Position numbers and translations under genes: made by a program. The notes under the pieces were generated by a model. It had not been told where the DNA came from. It saw only the letters and a program-made list of their open reading frames with translations, and did not search any database. A DNA stretch of 13,063 nt from Subdoligranulum variabile (GTDB lineage: Bacteria > Bacillota > Clostridia > Oscillospirales > Ruminococcaceae), in contig QAKI01000031.1 of assembly GCA_003343905.1 (NCBI GenBank), positions 1 to 13,063 of the forward strand, given 5' to 3'. Position 1 is the stretch's first letter. Every line of letters starts with the position of its first letter. Below are positions 1 through 6,106 of this stretch, in pieces.

Positions 1-23
1 TCGAAGTTTTTGTATCCGCGCAA
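1..23 (-). CDS. Start of next phage late gene (partial, runs off window)
   Basis: On the minus strand a strong ribosome site (AAAGGAGGTG, 31-40) is followed nine bases later by a TTG codon at 23-21 and then seven open codons (L-R-G-Y-K-N-F) to the window edge. An in-frame TGA lies just upstream, so no earlier start is possible in this frame. By position after a head-tail connector one would expect a head-closure or head-tail adaptor protein, but seven residues cannot show that. The true start could also lie beyond the window edge; the ribosome site is what supports this one. Confidence 0.4.
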
Positions 24-44
24 GCGGCGTCACCTCCTTTCAGC

Positions 45-127
45 GTCCGCTGTAAGCGGACTGAGGGCGAGCGAATCCACAGATTCGCCGCCCGAAACCC
101 GCGCTTGCCGTAAGGCAATAGCGCGGG
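45..127. other. Cluster of three stem-loops between late genes
   Basis: Three separate inverted repeats fill the gap between the connector gene and the next start. The first pairs 45-50 with 56-61 (GTCCGC / GCGGAC). The second pairs 65-69 and 71-77 with 82-88 and 89-93: twelve base pairs with one bulged A and a CACA loop. The third pairs 98-104 and 105-109 with 114-118 and 121-127: twelve pairs with a TA bulge and a GTAA loop. None is followed by a T run in either direction, so none is a classical terminator. Possible roles are mRNA stabilisation, processing or attenuation; these are inferences. Confidence 0.6.
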
Positions 128-132
128 GCGTA

Positions 133-417
133 TCAGAACATCTTCGTCACGTCGCGGTAAGGGTAGAGCAGGCTCTCGAACGCCATCCGGAGCGTCACGT
201 AGATCTGACGCTCCGGCGTGTCTCGGTTTTCGTAGTAGTGCGCGACCATGAGCAGAACGGCCAGTCGCACGGGTTCCGGCGCGGGAGACTCAAACGTCAC
301 GCGGCAGTAATCCTCAGCGACGGCCTGCGCCTGCTCGATGAGCGACTCAATGAATGCGTCCTCCTCATCTGACTCAAGCCGCAGATGCGCTTTCGCCTCG
401 GCAACGGATACGACCAT
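133..417 (-). CDS. Head-tail connector protein, gp6-like
   Basis: This 94-residue protein matches the small connector proteins (HK97 gp6-like DNA-packaging family) that form a ring under the portal and join head to tail. The family pattern is visible: an N-terminal V-S-V-A-E-A-K-A-H-L-R-L stretch at 3-14, an acidic D-E-E-D helix, an I-E-Q-A-Q-A-V-A-E-D-Y motif at about 27-37, then an L-L-M-V-A-H-Y-Y-E-N-R helix (about 55-65) followed by a loop and a short C-terminal helix. Length is typical. It starts at ATG behind an AAAGGCGGTG-like ribosome site and follows the head-fibre-like gene by 15 bases. Its place after the capsid is the usual order for HK97-type phages. Confidence 0.85.
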   Translation of the reverse strand: MVVSVAEAKAHLRLESDEEDAFIESLIEQAQAVAEDYCRVTFESPAPEPVRLAVLLMVAHYYENRDTPERQIYVTLRMAFESLLYPYRDVTKMF

Positions 418-432
418 TCGCGCTCACCGCCT

Positions 433-705
433 TTACTCGGCGGGCGCGTCAGCGGCGATGATTCCTGCGGTTCTGAGCTTGGCAAGAAGCGCGTTGAAGT
501 CGTCTTTCAGCCCCGTAACGGTGGTCGCCGTGCTGTCCGCCTGATAGGCGGCGGGGGTGGCGTAAGTCGTCGCGTCCTGCGGGATGTCCAGCAGATCGGC
601 GAGTCCCTCCACCTCCGCGCCGGGCAAGAAGGTGAGCTTCCCGCCGATAACGGTCTCGTTCCCGCCGTGCGCGGTGTAGTTTTTGCAATTATGGGTATTC
701 GGCAT
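433..705 (-). CDS. Small phage head protein, head-fibre/decoration-like
   Basis: A 90-residue protein directly after the capsid gene. The start is the ATG at 705, because GGAGGAA lies six bases upstream; a TTG at 720 in the same frame is an inferior choice that would swallow this ribosome site. The N-terminus has a K-N-Y-T-A-H-G-G-N-E-T-V-I-G-G-K-L stretch resembling the K-N-Y-T-x-x-G-G-x-x-x-V-I-G-G-x-L start of proteins annotated as phage head fibre proteins in Firmicute prophages, which also sit behind the capsid. The middle is rich in Ala and Thr, and the C-terminus has a short helical L-K-D-D-F-N-A-L-L-A-K-L segment. Assignment rests on that motif and on position; a capsid decoration protein is the main alternative. 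Confidence 0.6.
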   Translation of the reverse strand: MPNTHNCKNYTAHGGNETVIGGKLTFLPGAEVEGLADLLDIPQDATTYATPAAYQADSTATTVTGLKDDFNALLAKLRTAGIIAADAPAE

Positions 706-725
706 GGGCGTTTCCTCCAATCATT

Positions 726-753
726 CGGGGCTGCCCGCACAGGAGCAGCCCCG
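726..753 (-). other. Stem-loop behind the capsid gene
   Basis: A perfect nine-base-pair inverted repeat, CGGGGCTGC (726-734) with GCAGCCCCG (745-753) around a ten-base loop. In the transcript it begins 11 bases after the capsid stop codon and ends before the ribosome site of the next gene. There is no U run after it on the minus strand, so it is probably not an efficient terminator. A 3' protective hairpin or partial attenuator that favours capsid over downstream genes would fit. Confidence 0.65.
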
Positions 754-764
754 CTTCGTCATAC

Positions 765-1964
765 TCAGGCTTTGATTTTGAGGCACTTCATGGCCTCAGT
801 CAGGATCAGGCGACCGTCCACGCGCTGTGTTGCGCGGAAGCCGATCTGACCCGTCGCAGCATACAGTTCGTTGAGACGCTGGAACACGCGCCCCTGACGA
901 TCCGCAATCCAATAGAAAGAGAAGTCTCCGTACAGGATCGGCTTAGTGCCTGCGCCAATCTCCGGCATATAGGGCGAGGTTACCACGCGGTAGTTGAGCA
1001 GTCGATCCGGCTCGCCTTCCTTCATGCCGGGCTGCCAGAGGTACTGACCAGCGCCGTCCTTGAGCTTACGCAACGCTTTGATCGTGGAGTCGTTCATCAG
1101 GAAGGAGGCGCGAGGGCGATACACATTCCGCAGCGAATAGACCAGATCCAGCACTTCATCAGCGGTGAAAGAAGTACCGGCAGTGGTCACAGCGGTGCCT
1201 GCGCCGTTGGTCGCGTGGAGCAGACCATAAGGCTTCGAGGAACCATCGCCGTTGATGAAGGCAGTCTCTTCGGCAGCGCCAATACGGCGGGCGAATTCGT
1301 TAGCGATGTAGCTTTCCACGTCGAACACGGAATCCTGAAGCAGCTCGTCGCTAACCTTGATCATGGTTGCCAGCTTATGTGCGCCGAGGTTGATCTGGCT
1401 GAAAGCATCGTCGGATTCGGGAATCGCGCCTTCCTCGTCTACCCAACTGGCCGTGCCGTGGGAGGCGACCAGCGGAATCTTGCGCTCGCCGTTTTCCGTG
1501 CGGATAACGGTACACATACCGCGCAGCTTGTTGCTTTCCTCCAAGCTCTTGATCAAGGTACGCTCATACTCATCGGGAACCAGAAAGCCGCCCTCGGAAT
1601 CCGTGCCGATCTGCAGCGCGTCGCGCACGGTCAGACCATTGCGCCCACGCATCTGATTCCAGAAGGCATTCTTGTAGTTGTCGCTGGCCAGTCCCTTCTT
1701 GCCATCCGGCGAGGGAGTGCGTTCGGGCTTGTCCGACAGCATCGGATTGGCAGGGTTCACGTTCAACTCGCGATCCACCTGCTCGGCGCGCTCCAGCCGG
1801 TCAATGGCATCGCGCATGGTGGCGATATCCTGCTCCATCTTTTCGTACTGTTCAACGAATTCGGGAGCCATGTTGCCGTTCGCGTCCTGATGCTCGTCGA
1901 GGAAGGCTTTCGCCTGATCCCACAGTTCACCGCGCTTCTGGCGCATTTCAAGTACCTTACTCAT
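765..1964 (-). CDS. Major capsid protein, HK97 fold
   Basis: This 399-residue protein forms the icosahedral shell. Residues 1-67 are charged and heptad-like, matching the delta domain that acts as built-in scaffold in HK97-type capsids and is removed by the prohead protease. A Pro/Ser/Lys-rich linker follows (about 70-95), then the shell domain, including the typical A-L-Q-I-G-T-D-S-E-G-G-F-L-V-P stretch (116-130) and a long conserved body ending in R-V-D-G-R-L-I-L-T-E-A-M-K. Start is ATG with AAGGAGG upstream; it overlaps the protease stop codon by eight bases, so the two are translationally coupled. The protease next door supports cleavage near residue 90-110, but the site cannot be fixed from sequence alone. 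Confidence 0.95.
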   Translation of the reverse strand: MSKVLEMRQKRGELWDQAKAFLDEHQDANGNMAPEFVEQYEKMEQDIATMRDAIDRLERAEQVDRELNVNPANPMLSDKPERTPSPDGKKGLASDNYKNAFWNQMRGRNGLTVRDALQIGTDSEGGFLVPDEYERTLIKSLEESNKLRGMCTVIRTENGERKIPLVASHGTASWVDEEGAIPESDDAFSQINLGAHKLATMIKVSDELLQDSVFDVESYIANEFARRIGAAEETAFINGDGSSKPYGLLHATNGAGTAVTTAGTSFTADEVLDLVYSLRNVYRPRASFLMNDSTIKALRKLKDGAGQYLWQPGMKEGEPDRLLNYRVVTSPYMPEIGAGTKPILYGDFSFYWIADRQGRVFQRLNELYAATGQIGFRATQRVDGRLILTEAMKCLKIKA

Positions 1965-2784
1965 GTTGAGATTCCTCCTTGTTTTTTGCCTCTTTGGGCA
2001 TGATTAAAGCCAGCCTCTTTCGAAGCTGGCTTACGGGGGTGCCTGTGTCAGTGGGTGGCTTTGCCGGAACGATTTCCGGTTCTGCCTCTGGTATCGGCGG
2101 GTGCGGTGTTTCGGGTGGTACCTGATGCGCATCCGGAGACGGTGGTTCAGCTGATTTTTCCGGTTTCTCCTGCTTCTGCTCAGGGTGCTGCGGTTTACGA
2201 CGATCCAGCCAAACCTGCACATGCTGTTCCACATCCGCGCGATTCACCACGCGGTTGATAGGCGTTCCAGACGCGCCTTCCGTGATACCGTCGATAAAAC
2301 CGTTGCCCATTGCGTCCTGCGCGTCCATCCATGTGGTCTTGCTCATCATGTCAGCAATGTTGTCGCGTCCGAGGCGACAGCGTTTAGCATAGACGTTGAT
2401 GATGGATTCTTTACATGCACGGAGCAGGTTGATGGCGTCCGTCAGATCGCGCTCGTTGCCAAAGGCGATGAGCGAGGGGTTATGGATCATCCAGAGGCTA
2501 CCCGACGTCATTTCGAGCCGATCCGCCGCCATCGCCAGTACCGTAGCCGCTGATGCAGCCGTGCCGGAAACGGTGATGCTGACCTTGCCGGGGTACGCAA
2601 CAATATCGTCATGCATCCGCACAGCAGCGTTGCAGCTACCGCCATACGAATTCAATCGGATATGCACATCATCCGTCTGGCTGTTGTCGATGCCATAAAG
2701 CGTTTCGTGCAGGGAATCAGGCGTGATTTCATCTCCGAACCAAAGCTCATCATCAATGTAGCCGTTCAGTGAAATCTCTCTCAA
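1957..2784 (-). CDS. Prohead (head maturation) protease, ClpP-like
   Basis: A 275-residue serine protease of the ClpP/crotonase-type prohead protease family that trims the capsid delta domain during head maturation. Domain features: R-L-N-S-Y-G-G-S at 43-50, the nucleophile region S-G-T-A-A-S-A-A at 73-80 with Ser78, the catalytic His101 in M-I-H-N-P, and an acidic residue in the G-F-I-D-G region (about 162-166). From about 196 to 250 the protein is a Pro/Glu/Lys-rich tail of low complexity, ending in a short basic helix. The open frame runs far upstream inside the methyltransferase gene, but AAAGGAGG (2793-2800) sits eight bases before a TTG at 2784, and homology begins there (R-E-I-S-L-N-G-Y-I). 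Its TTG overlaps the methyltransferase TGA as TTGA. Confidence 0.9.
   Translation of the reverse strand: MREISLNGYIDDELWFGDEITPDSLHETLYGIDNSQTDDVHIRLNSYGGSCNAAVRMHDDIVAYPGKVSITVSGTAASAATVLAMAADRLEMTSGSLWMIHNPSLIAFGNERDLTDAINLLRACKESIINVYAKRCRLGRDNIADMMSKTTWMDAQDAMGNGFIDGITEGASGTPINRVVNRADVEQHVQVWLDRRKPQHPEQKQEKPEKSAEPPSPDAHQVPPETPHPPIPEAEPEIVPAKPPTDTGTPVSQLRKRLALIMPKEAKNKEESQHE
2007..2032 (-). other. Stem-loop within the end of the protease gene, ahead of the capsid start
   Basis: AAGCCAGC (2007-2014) pairs perfectly with GCTGGCTT (2025-2032) around a ten-base loop. In the transcript it lies inside the last codons of the protease gene, about 42 bases before the capsid ATG, upstream of the capsid ribosome site and not covering it. 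It may help shape or protect the 5' side of the capsid message. It could equally be a by-product of coding. Confidence 0.45.
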
Positions 2785-3686
2785 AGGCAATTCCTCCTTT
2801 CTTTTTTCTCCGCTGTTAGCAGCGCAAGGCGATCCTTTGCAAGCGCGATGTAGTCGGGGTTCAGGTCGATTCCGATGAAGAAGCGATTGTGCTTGCTCGC
2901 GACAACTGCCGTCGTGCCAGCACCCATGAAGGGATCGAGCACCAATCCACCGACTGGGCAGCCTGCCATGATGCATGTTTCTGCGAGCTTTTGTGGGAAG
3001 CAAGCGTAGTGCCCTCCTTTGTAGGGCTCGGTATTGATACTCCAAACATCACGTTTGTTTCGATAAGTGCCTGTGCGCCCGTTCATGGCGTTCAAACCTT
3101 CCTTGCGTCGAGTGTCGCACCGGCTCCCACGATCATCTCCAGCATACTTCGCTGGTTCCTTGATGGCGTCGCTATCAAAGTAGTAGCTTCGGTTTTTCGA
3201 TAGCAGAAACACATGCTCATAGCTCGATGTACAGTGATCTTTGACAGGCGACGGCAGGACGTTGGGCTTATGCCAGATAATATCCTGTCGCAGGAACCAC
3301 CCAGCATCGCGCAAGGCAAAGGCAAGACGCCAAGGGATACCGAGCATGTCTTTGGCTTTTGCGCCCTCCACATGATGATTGAGCGCCACAGTCTGTCCGT
3401 TGCGACCTGCTGCGTACTTCCTGTCACCGGTCGAGCCTTTGTCGCCCGTCCCGCAATAAGTGTCACCGATATTGAGCCACAGCGTTCCTTGCGGCGACAG
3501 CACACGACGCACTTCTTCGAAAACGGAGAGTAACGAAGCAACATACTCGTCTATCGTCTGCTCCTGACCGATTTGCCCGACAACGCCATAGTTCCGAAGG
3601 GCATAGTAGGGTGGACTGGTCAGGCACATATCGACGCAGTTGTCTGGTAGAAGGCGCAGGGTAGCCAAAGCGTCACCACACAACAA
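2781..3686 (-). CDS. Phage DNA methyltransferase, SPPY type (N4/N6 amino methylation)
   Basis: About 301 residues of a SAM-dependent amino-methyltransferase of the beta class (order: catalytic motif first, SAM motif last). The catalytic motif T-S-P-P-Y is at 23-27 and the SAM-binding D-P-F-M-G-A-G-T at 251-258, followed by I-G-I-D-L-N-P (motif II). A W-S-I-N-T-E-P-Y / H-Y-A-C-F-P element precedes the SAM motif, as in this class. SPPY is commonest among N4-cytosine enzymes, so m4C is the better guess, with m6A possible. The frame has an ATG at 3764, but that stretch lies in the portal tail and reads as an Arg/Ser-rich shadow. A TTG at 3686, with AGGA five bases upstream, matches the usual family N-terminus (C-G-D-A-L-x-x-L-x-x-L-P-D). 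No restriction partner is present. Confidence 0.85.
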   Translation of the reverse strand: MLCGDALATLRLLPDNCVDMCLTSPPYYALRNYGVVGQIGQEQTIDEYVASLLSVFEEVRRVLSPQGTLWLNIGDTYCGTGDKGSTGDRKYAAGRNGQTVALNHHVEGAKAKDMLGIPWRLAFALRDAGWFLRQDIIWHKPNVLPSPVKDHCTSSYEHVFLLSKNRSYYFDSDAIKEPAKYAGDDRGSRCDTRRKEGLNAMNGRTGTYRNKRDVWSINTEPYKGGHYACFPQKLAETCIMAGCPVGGLVLDPFMGAGTTAVVASKHNRFFIGIDLNPDYIALAKDRLALLTAEKKERRNCL

Positions 3687-3693
3687 TTGATTC

Positions 3694-5040
3694 CTAAGCT
3701 CCGTACCGTTTCGCCTCCTTCCTGTGCTCGTTCTCCGGCGGCTGATCTTCTGGTTGCGGCTCATTCGGAGGTTGGTCGTTCTGAGCGTCCGGCTGTACTT
3801 CCTGCTCCGTCTGCGCCATGCTTGCCATCGCTGCAGCCGCGATGTTGATGCCCGCTAACGAACAAGGAATCATGTTGCCGTTGCAGAGATAGACGTTCCC
3901 GCCATCCTCGTCAGAGAGCGGGTTCAGATTCTCCAATTCGCGGATGTCATTGGCGCTCATCCATCCGTTTTGTCTGGCAATGGCATAGCCCTCCATTCGG
4001 CTCTTGTAGTCGCCGCGCATGAGTCCATCCAGATTGAAGCGGGCAAAGAAATGACCCTTTTCCTTTTCAGGGAAAAGAGCCTTGTTGATGATTTGCTCAA
4101 TCCTAACCAACCACGGTCGGATGGTATGAACGGCGAAAGAAATGGATTGATTCTCGATGTTCGAGAAAGTTGCCCGTTCCAGATCGCCGATCATGTGCGG
4201 CGGCACACGATAGATCCGGCAGATTTCCTCCACCTGAAAACGTCGCGTTTCCAAGAACTGCGCCTCGTTGTTGGGAAGGCTGATGCGTGTAAACGTCATG
4301 CCTTCCTCAAGGATTGCGACGCGGTTTGCGTTGGATGAGCCGCCATAGGCATCCATCCAGCTTTCACGGAGCGCCTTGGGGTTCTTCACCGTATTGGGGT
4401 GCGTCAAGATACCAGAAGGTGTTGCGCCGTTGGAAAAAAACTTGCTGCCGAACTCCTCTGCGGCGATGCCAAGCCCGATAGCATTGCGCTCGACGGCAAT
4501 CGGGCTGTAACCCATCACACCATCGAAACCAAGACCGGGAATGTGCAGGACGTCCTCCGGACGGAGCCTGACGGTATTGCCGGTAGTCGTTGTGTAGGTG
4601 TACGTCAGCACGCCGCTTGCGTCCCGATCTACCTCCATGCGATCTGGCAGCAGCGGATACAGCCCGATGATCTTTCCGCGCCCGTTGCGCAATATCTGGC
4701 AGTATGCGTTACCCCACAGGAGAAGGTGCGTGAGCATCGTCTCTCGCCAGACGAAGCTGGTCATTTCCGGATTTGGTTCGTCATGAAGGATGCGATAGAG
4801 CGGGTGCACCAGCGCCTTAACGCTGCCTGCTTCTGTTTCTTCATATACACCAAAGGGTAAGCTGGCGATGGTCTCTGCAATGACGCGGACGCAAGCATAG
4901 ACGACGGATACTTGGATCGCCGAGCGCGCTGTTACCGATTTTCCGGCATTTGAGCTTCCGAAGGAGAAAGTCGTTGCAGCGCTGACCGCGTCGCGGGGCT
5001 TATCGCGGGCGCGGAAGAAACGAGAGAATGGATTTTTCAT
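3694..5040 (-). CDS. Phage portal protein, HK97 family
   Basis: This 448-residue protein forms the dodecameric portal through which DNA is packaged. Family landmarks: V-S-V-V-Y-A-C-V-R-V-I-A-E-T at 44-57, the G-N-A-Y region at 110-113, P-E-D-V-L-H-I-P at 161-168, E-I-C-R-I-Y-R-V-P-P-H-M-I-G-D at 272-286, and the G-W-M-S-A-N-D-I-R-E-L-E-N-L-N-P element at 359-374. After about 405 the tail is low complexity (Gln, Pro, Glu, Asn). It begins at ATG with AAGGAGG six bases upstream. No minus-strand gene lies directly upstream: the plus-strand zinc-ribbon gene intervenes, so either transcription from the terminase genes passes through that gene or a separate promoter exists. Confidence 0.95.
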   Translation of the reverse strand: MKNPFSRFFRARDKPRDAVSAATTFSFGSSNAGKSVTARSAIQVSVVYACVRVIAETIASLPFGVYEETEAGSVKALVHPLYRILHDEPNPEMTSFVWRETMLTHLLLWGNAYCQILRNGRGKIIGLYPLLPDRMEVDRDASGVLTYTYTTTTGNTVRLRPEDVLHIPGLGFDGVMGYSPIAVERNAIGLGIAAEEFGSKFFSNGATPSGILTHPNTVKNPKALRESWMDAYGGSSNANRVAILEEGMTFTRISLPNNEAQFLETRRFQVEEICRIYRVPPHMIGDLERATFSNIENQSISFAVHTIRPWLVRIEQIINKALFPEKEKGHFFARFNLDGLMRGDYKSRMEGYAIARQNGWMSANDIRELENLNPLSDEDGGNVYLCNGNMIPCSLAGINIAAAAMASMAQTEQEVQPDAQNDQPPNEPQPEDQPPENEHRKEAKRYGA

Positions 5041-5050
5041 GCAGACCTCC

Positions 5051-5079
5051 TTTATATATTCAAACGCTTGTGATATACT
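5051..5079 (+). promoter_or_regulatory. Extended -10 promoter for the zinc-ribbon membrane gene
   Basis: TATACT at 5074-5079 is preceded by TG at 5071-5072, giving an extended -10 element. A weaker -35-like TTTATA lies 17 bases upstream at 5051-5056. Predicted transcription would begin near 5086, upstream of the ATG at 5114. This argues against the longer reading frame that opens at 5039, because its start would lie before the promoter. The -35 end abuts the portal ribosome site on the other strand. Confidence 0.6.
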
Positions 5080-5113
5080 GAAGAAAAGAACAAACGCGAA
5101 GGCTGGTGATCAA

Positions 5114-5752
5114 ATGAAGTGTTGGAAGTGCGGTGGGCATATGACAAAGTATAGTAGCTTCGCCGTTTGCGACAACTGTGGCAGAAGTGTCAACCGCAAA
5201 ACCAATTCACATATGAATTCTAACAACTCTGATAGTAGCTTTTCTGGTTTATTGGGATTGCTTGGAATTGCAGGACTTGCCACATATGCAGCGAAAAAAA
5301 TCGATTCAAGCAATGACACTTACTCTTATCAGCACACCTGCGATAGTGATAAGATGGCTGATAGTTTTTCTGTTAGGTTCAAGCGTTTTACACGAAACAC
5401 ATTGTATTCAGCGGTCGCGTGCGTTTTGGTTCTTTCCGGTTTTGTTTTCTTCTACTTCACTCTGGAAAGCTCCCTTGGGAAGATAATACCTTTTTATCTT
5501 TCCATACTCACTGGCTTAATGCTTGTTTGGGGTGGCATCCTAATTTTTTCTATTAAGGGTCGTAGAGGCTATGTATGTAAAAATATCATAGGCAGTGTTG
5601 CAGCAAATATATCGTGTAAAATCGCCGGATTGTTTGTTGCGTTTGCAGACATTGACTTCCTTAATGGTGTAAGTTTCATCATTCGTATTATCGTTGGCGT
5701 TTGTTTATTTATTGCGGGTCATTATGTGTATAAAGAGATTAAGGATTCATAA
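5114..5752 (+). CDS. Zinc-ribbon membrane protein, moron-like cargo gene of unknown function
   Basis: A 212-residue protein not recognised as a named family. Residues 1-23 form a zinc ribbon: Cys3-x2-Cys6 and Cys19-x2-Cys22. A polar Asn/Ser linker follows (about 30-43), then a Gly/Leu-rich weakly hydrophobic patch (44-60) and a soluble stretch. Clear membrane helices lie near 96-116, 124-147 and 184-204, with a weaker one at about 158-177. The soluble ribbon would probably face the cytoplasm. Start choice: ATG at 5114, with GAAGG and GGTG upstream and a promoter at 5051-5079. The gene is visibly AT-richer than its neighbours, points against the phage operon, and sits between HNH and portal, all signs of a late-acquired moron. 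Superinfection exclusion or another host-altering role is possible but unproven. Confidence 0.75.
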   Translation: MKCWKCGGHMTKYSSFAVCDNCGRSVNRKTNSHMNSNNSDSSFSGLLGLLGIAGLATYAAKKIDSSNDTYSYQHTCDSDKMADSFSVRFKRFTRNTLYSAVACVLVLSGFVFFYFTLESSLGKIIPFYLSILTGLMLVWGGILIFSIKGRRGYVCKNIIGSVAANISCKIAGLFVAFADIDFLNGVSFIIRIIVGVCLFIAGHYVYKEIKDS

Positions 5753-5760
5753 AACAAAAA

Positions 5761-6102
5761 TCACAGTTCCCTTCCCGTCTTCCGATCATGGCAGCCCTTG
5801 CAAAGGGGCTGCCAGTTTTGTTTATCCCAGAACAGCACAGCGTCTCCGCGATGCGGGATGACGTGGTCGACCACCGTCGCTGGGGTCAGCACGCCGTTCC
5901 TGCGGCATTCCGAGCAAAGCGGATTCTGACGGAGGAACAACGCTCTGGCTTTGCGCCAGCGGGCGTCATATCCGCGAGCGTTCGCCCCGCCGCGCAGCGC
6001 GTCATGGCTGTACTCCTTGCGGTGTTCCTCGCAGTACACGCCGCTGTCGCACAGGTTCGGGCAGCCGGGATACCGGCAGGGTCTTTTCGGCTTCTGTGGC
6101 AT
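5761..6102 (-). CDS. HNH endonuclease of the packaging module
   Basis: This 113-residue HNH nuclease has V-V-D-H-V-I-P-H-R-G-D at 77-87 (catalytic D79/H80), N96, and C-K-G-C-H-D at 101-106. Cys63/Cys66 with Cys101/Cys104 make the structural zinc site, and an extra N-terminal Cys/His cluster (C9, C14, C18, C24, H27) may bind a second zinc. HNH proteins beside terminase genes are known in HK97-type cos phages, where they assist the terminase in DNA cleavage, and this one starts four bases after the large terminase stop. Start is ATG with a GGGGTG ribosome site. It ends eight bases from the stop of the opposing plus-strand gene. Confidence 0.9.
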   Translation of the reverse strand: MPQKPKRPCRYPGCPNLCDSGVYCEEHRKEYSHDALRGGANARGYDARWRKARALFLRQNPLCSECRRNGVLTPATVVDHVIPHRGDAVLFWDKQNWQPLCKGCHDRKTGREL

Positions 6103-6106
6103 TTCA

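Noticed and set aside
726..753. Intrinsic terminator after the capsid gene
   Set aside because: The stem is perfect but no U run follows on the minus strand, so it is listed as a stem-loop only.
10..849. Plus-strand open frames opposite the connector, head-fibre and capsid genes
   Set aside because: Arg/Val-rich antisense shadows of well-supported minus-strand genes, without ribosome sites.
2785..3045. N-terminal extension of the prohead protease
   Set aside because: The stretch is a shadow of the methyltransferase gene, with Arg/His/Cys-rich low-quality sequence. The ribosome site and homology place the start at 2784.
3687..3764. N-terminal extension of the second methyltransferase
   Set aside because: It lies inside the portal tail and reads as an Arg/Ser-rich frame shadow. 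The family N-terminus matches from 3686.
5039..5113. N-terminal extension of the zinc-ribbon gene from the ATG at 5039
   Set aside because: It would start before the promoter and overlap the portal start. The zinc ribbon begins exactly at the ATG of 5114.
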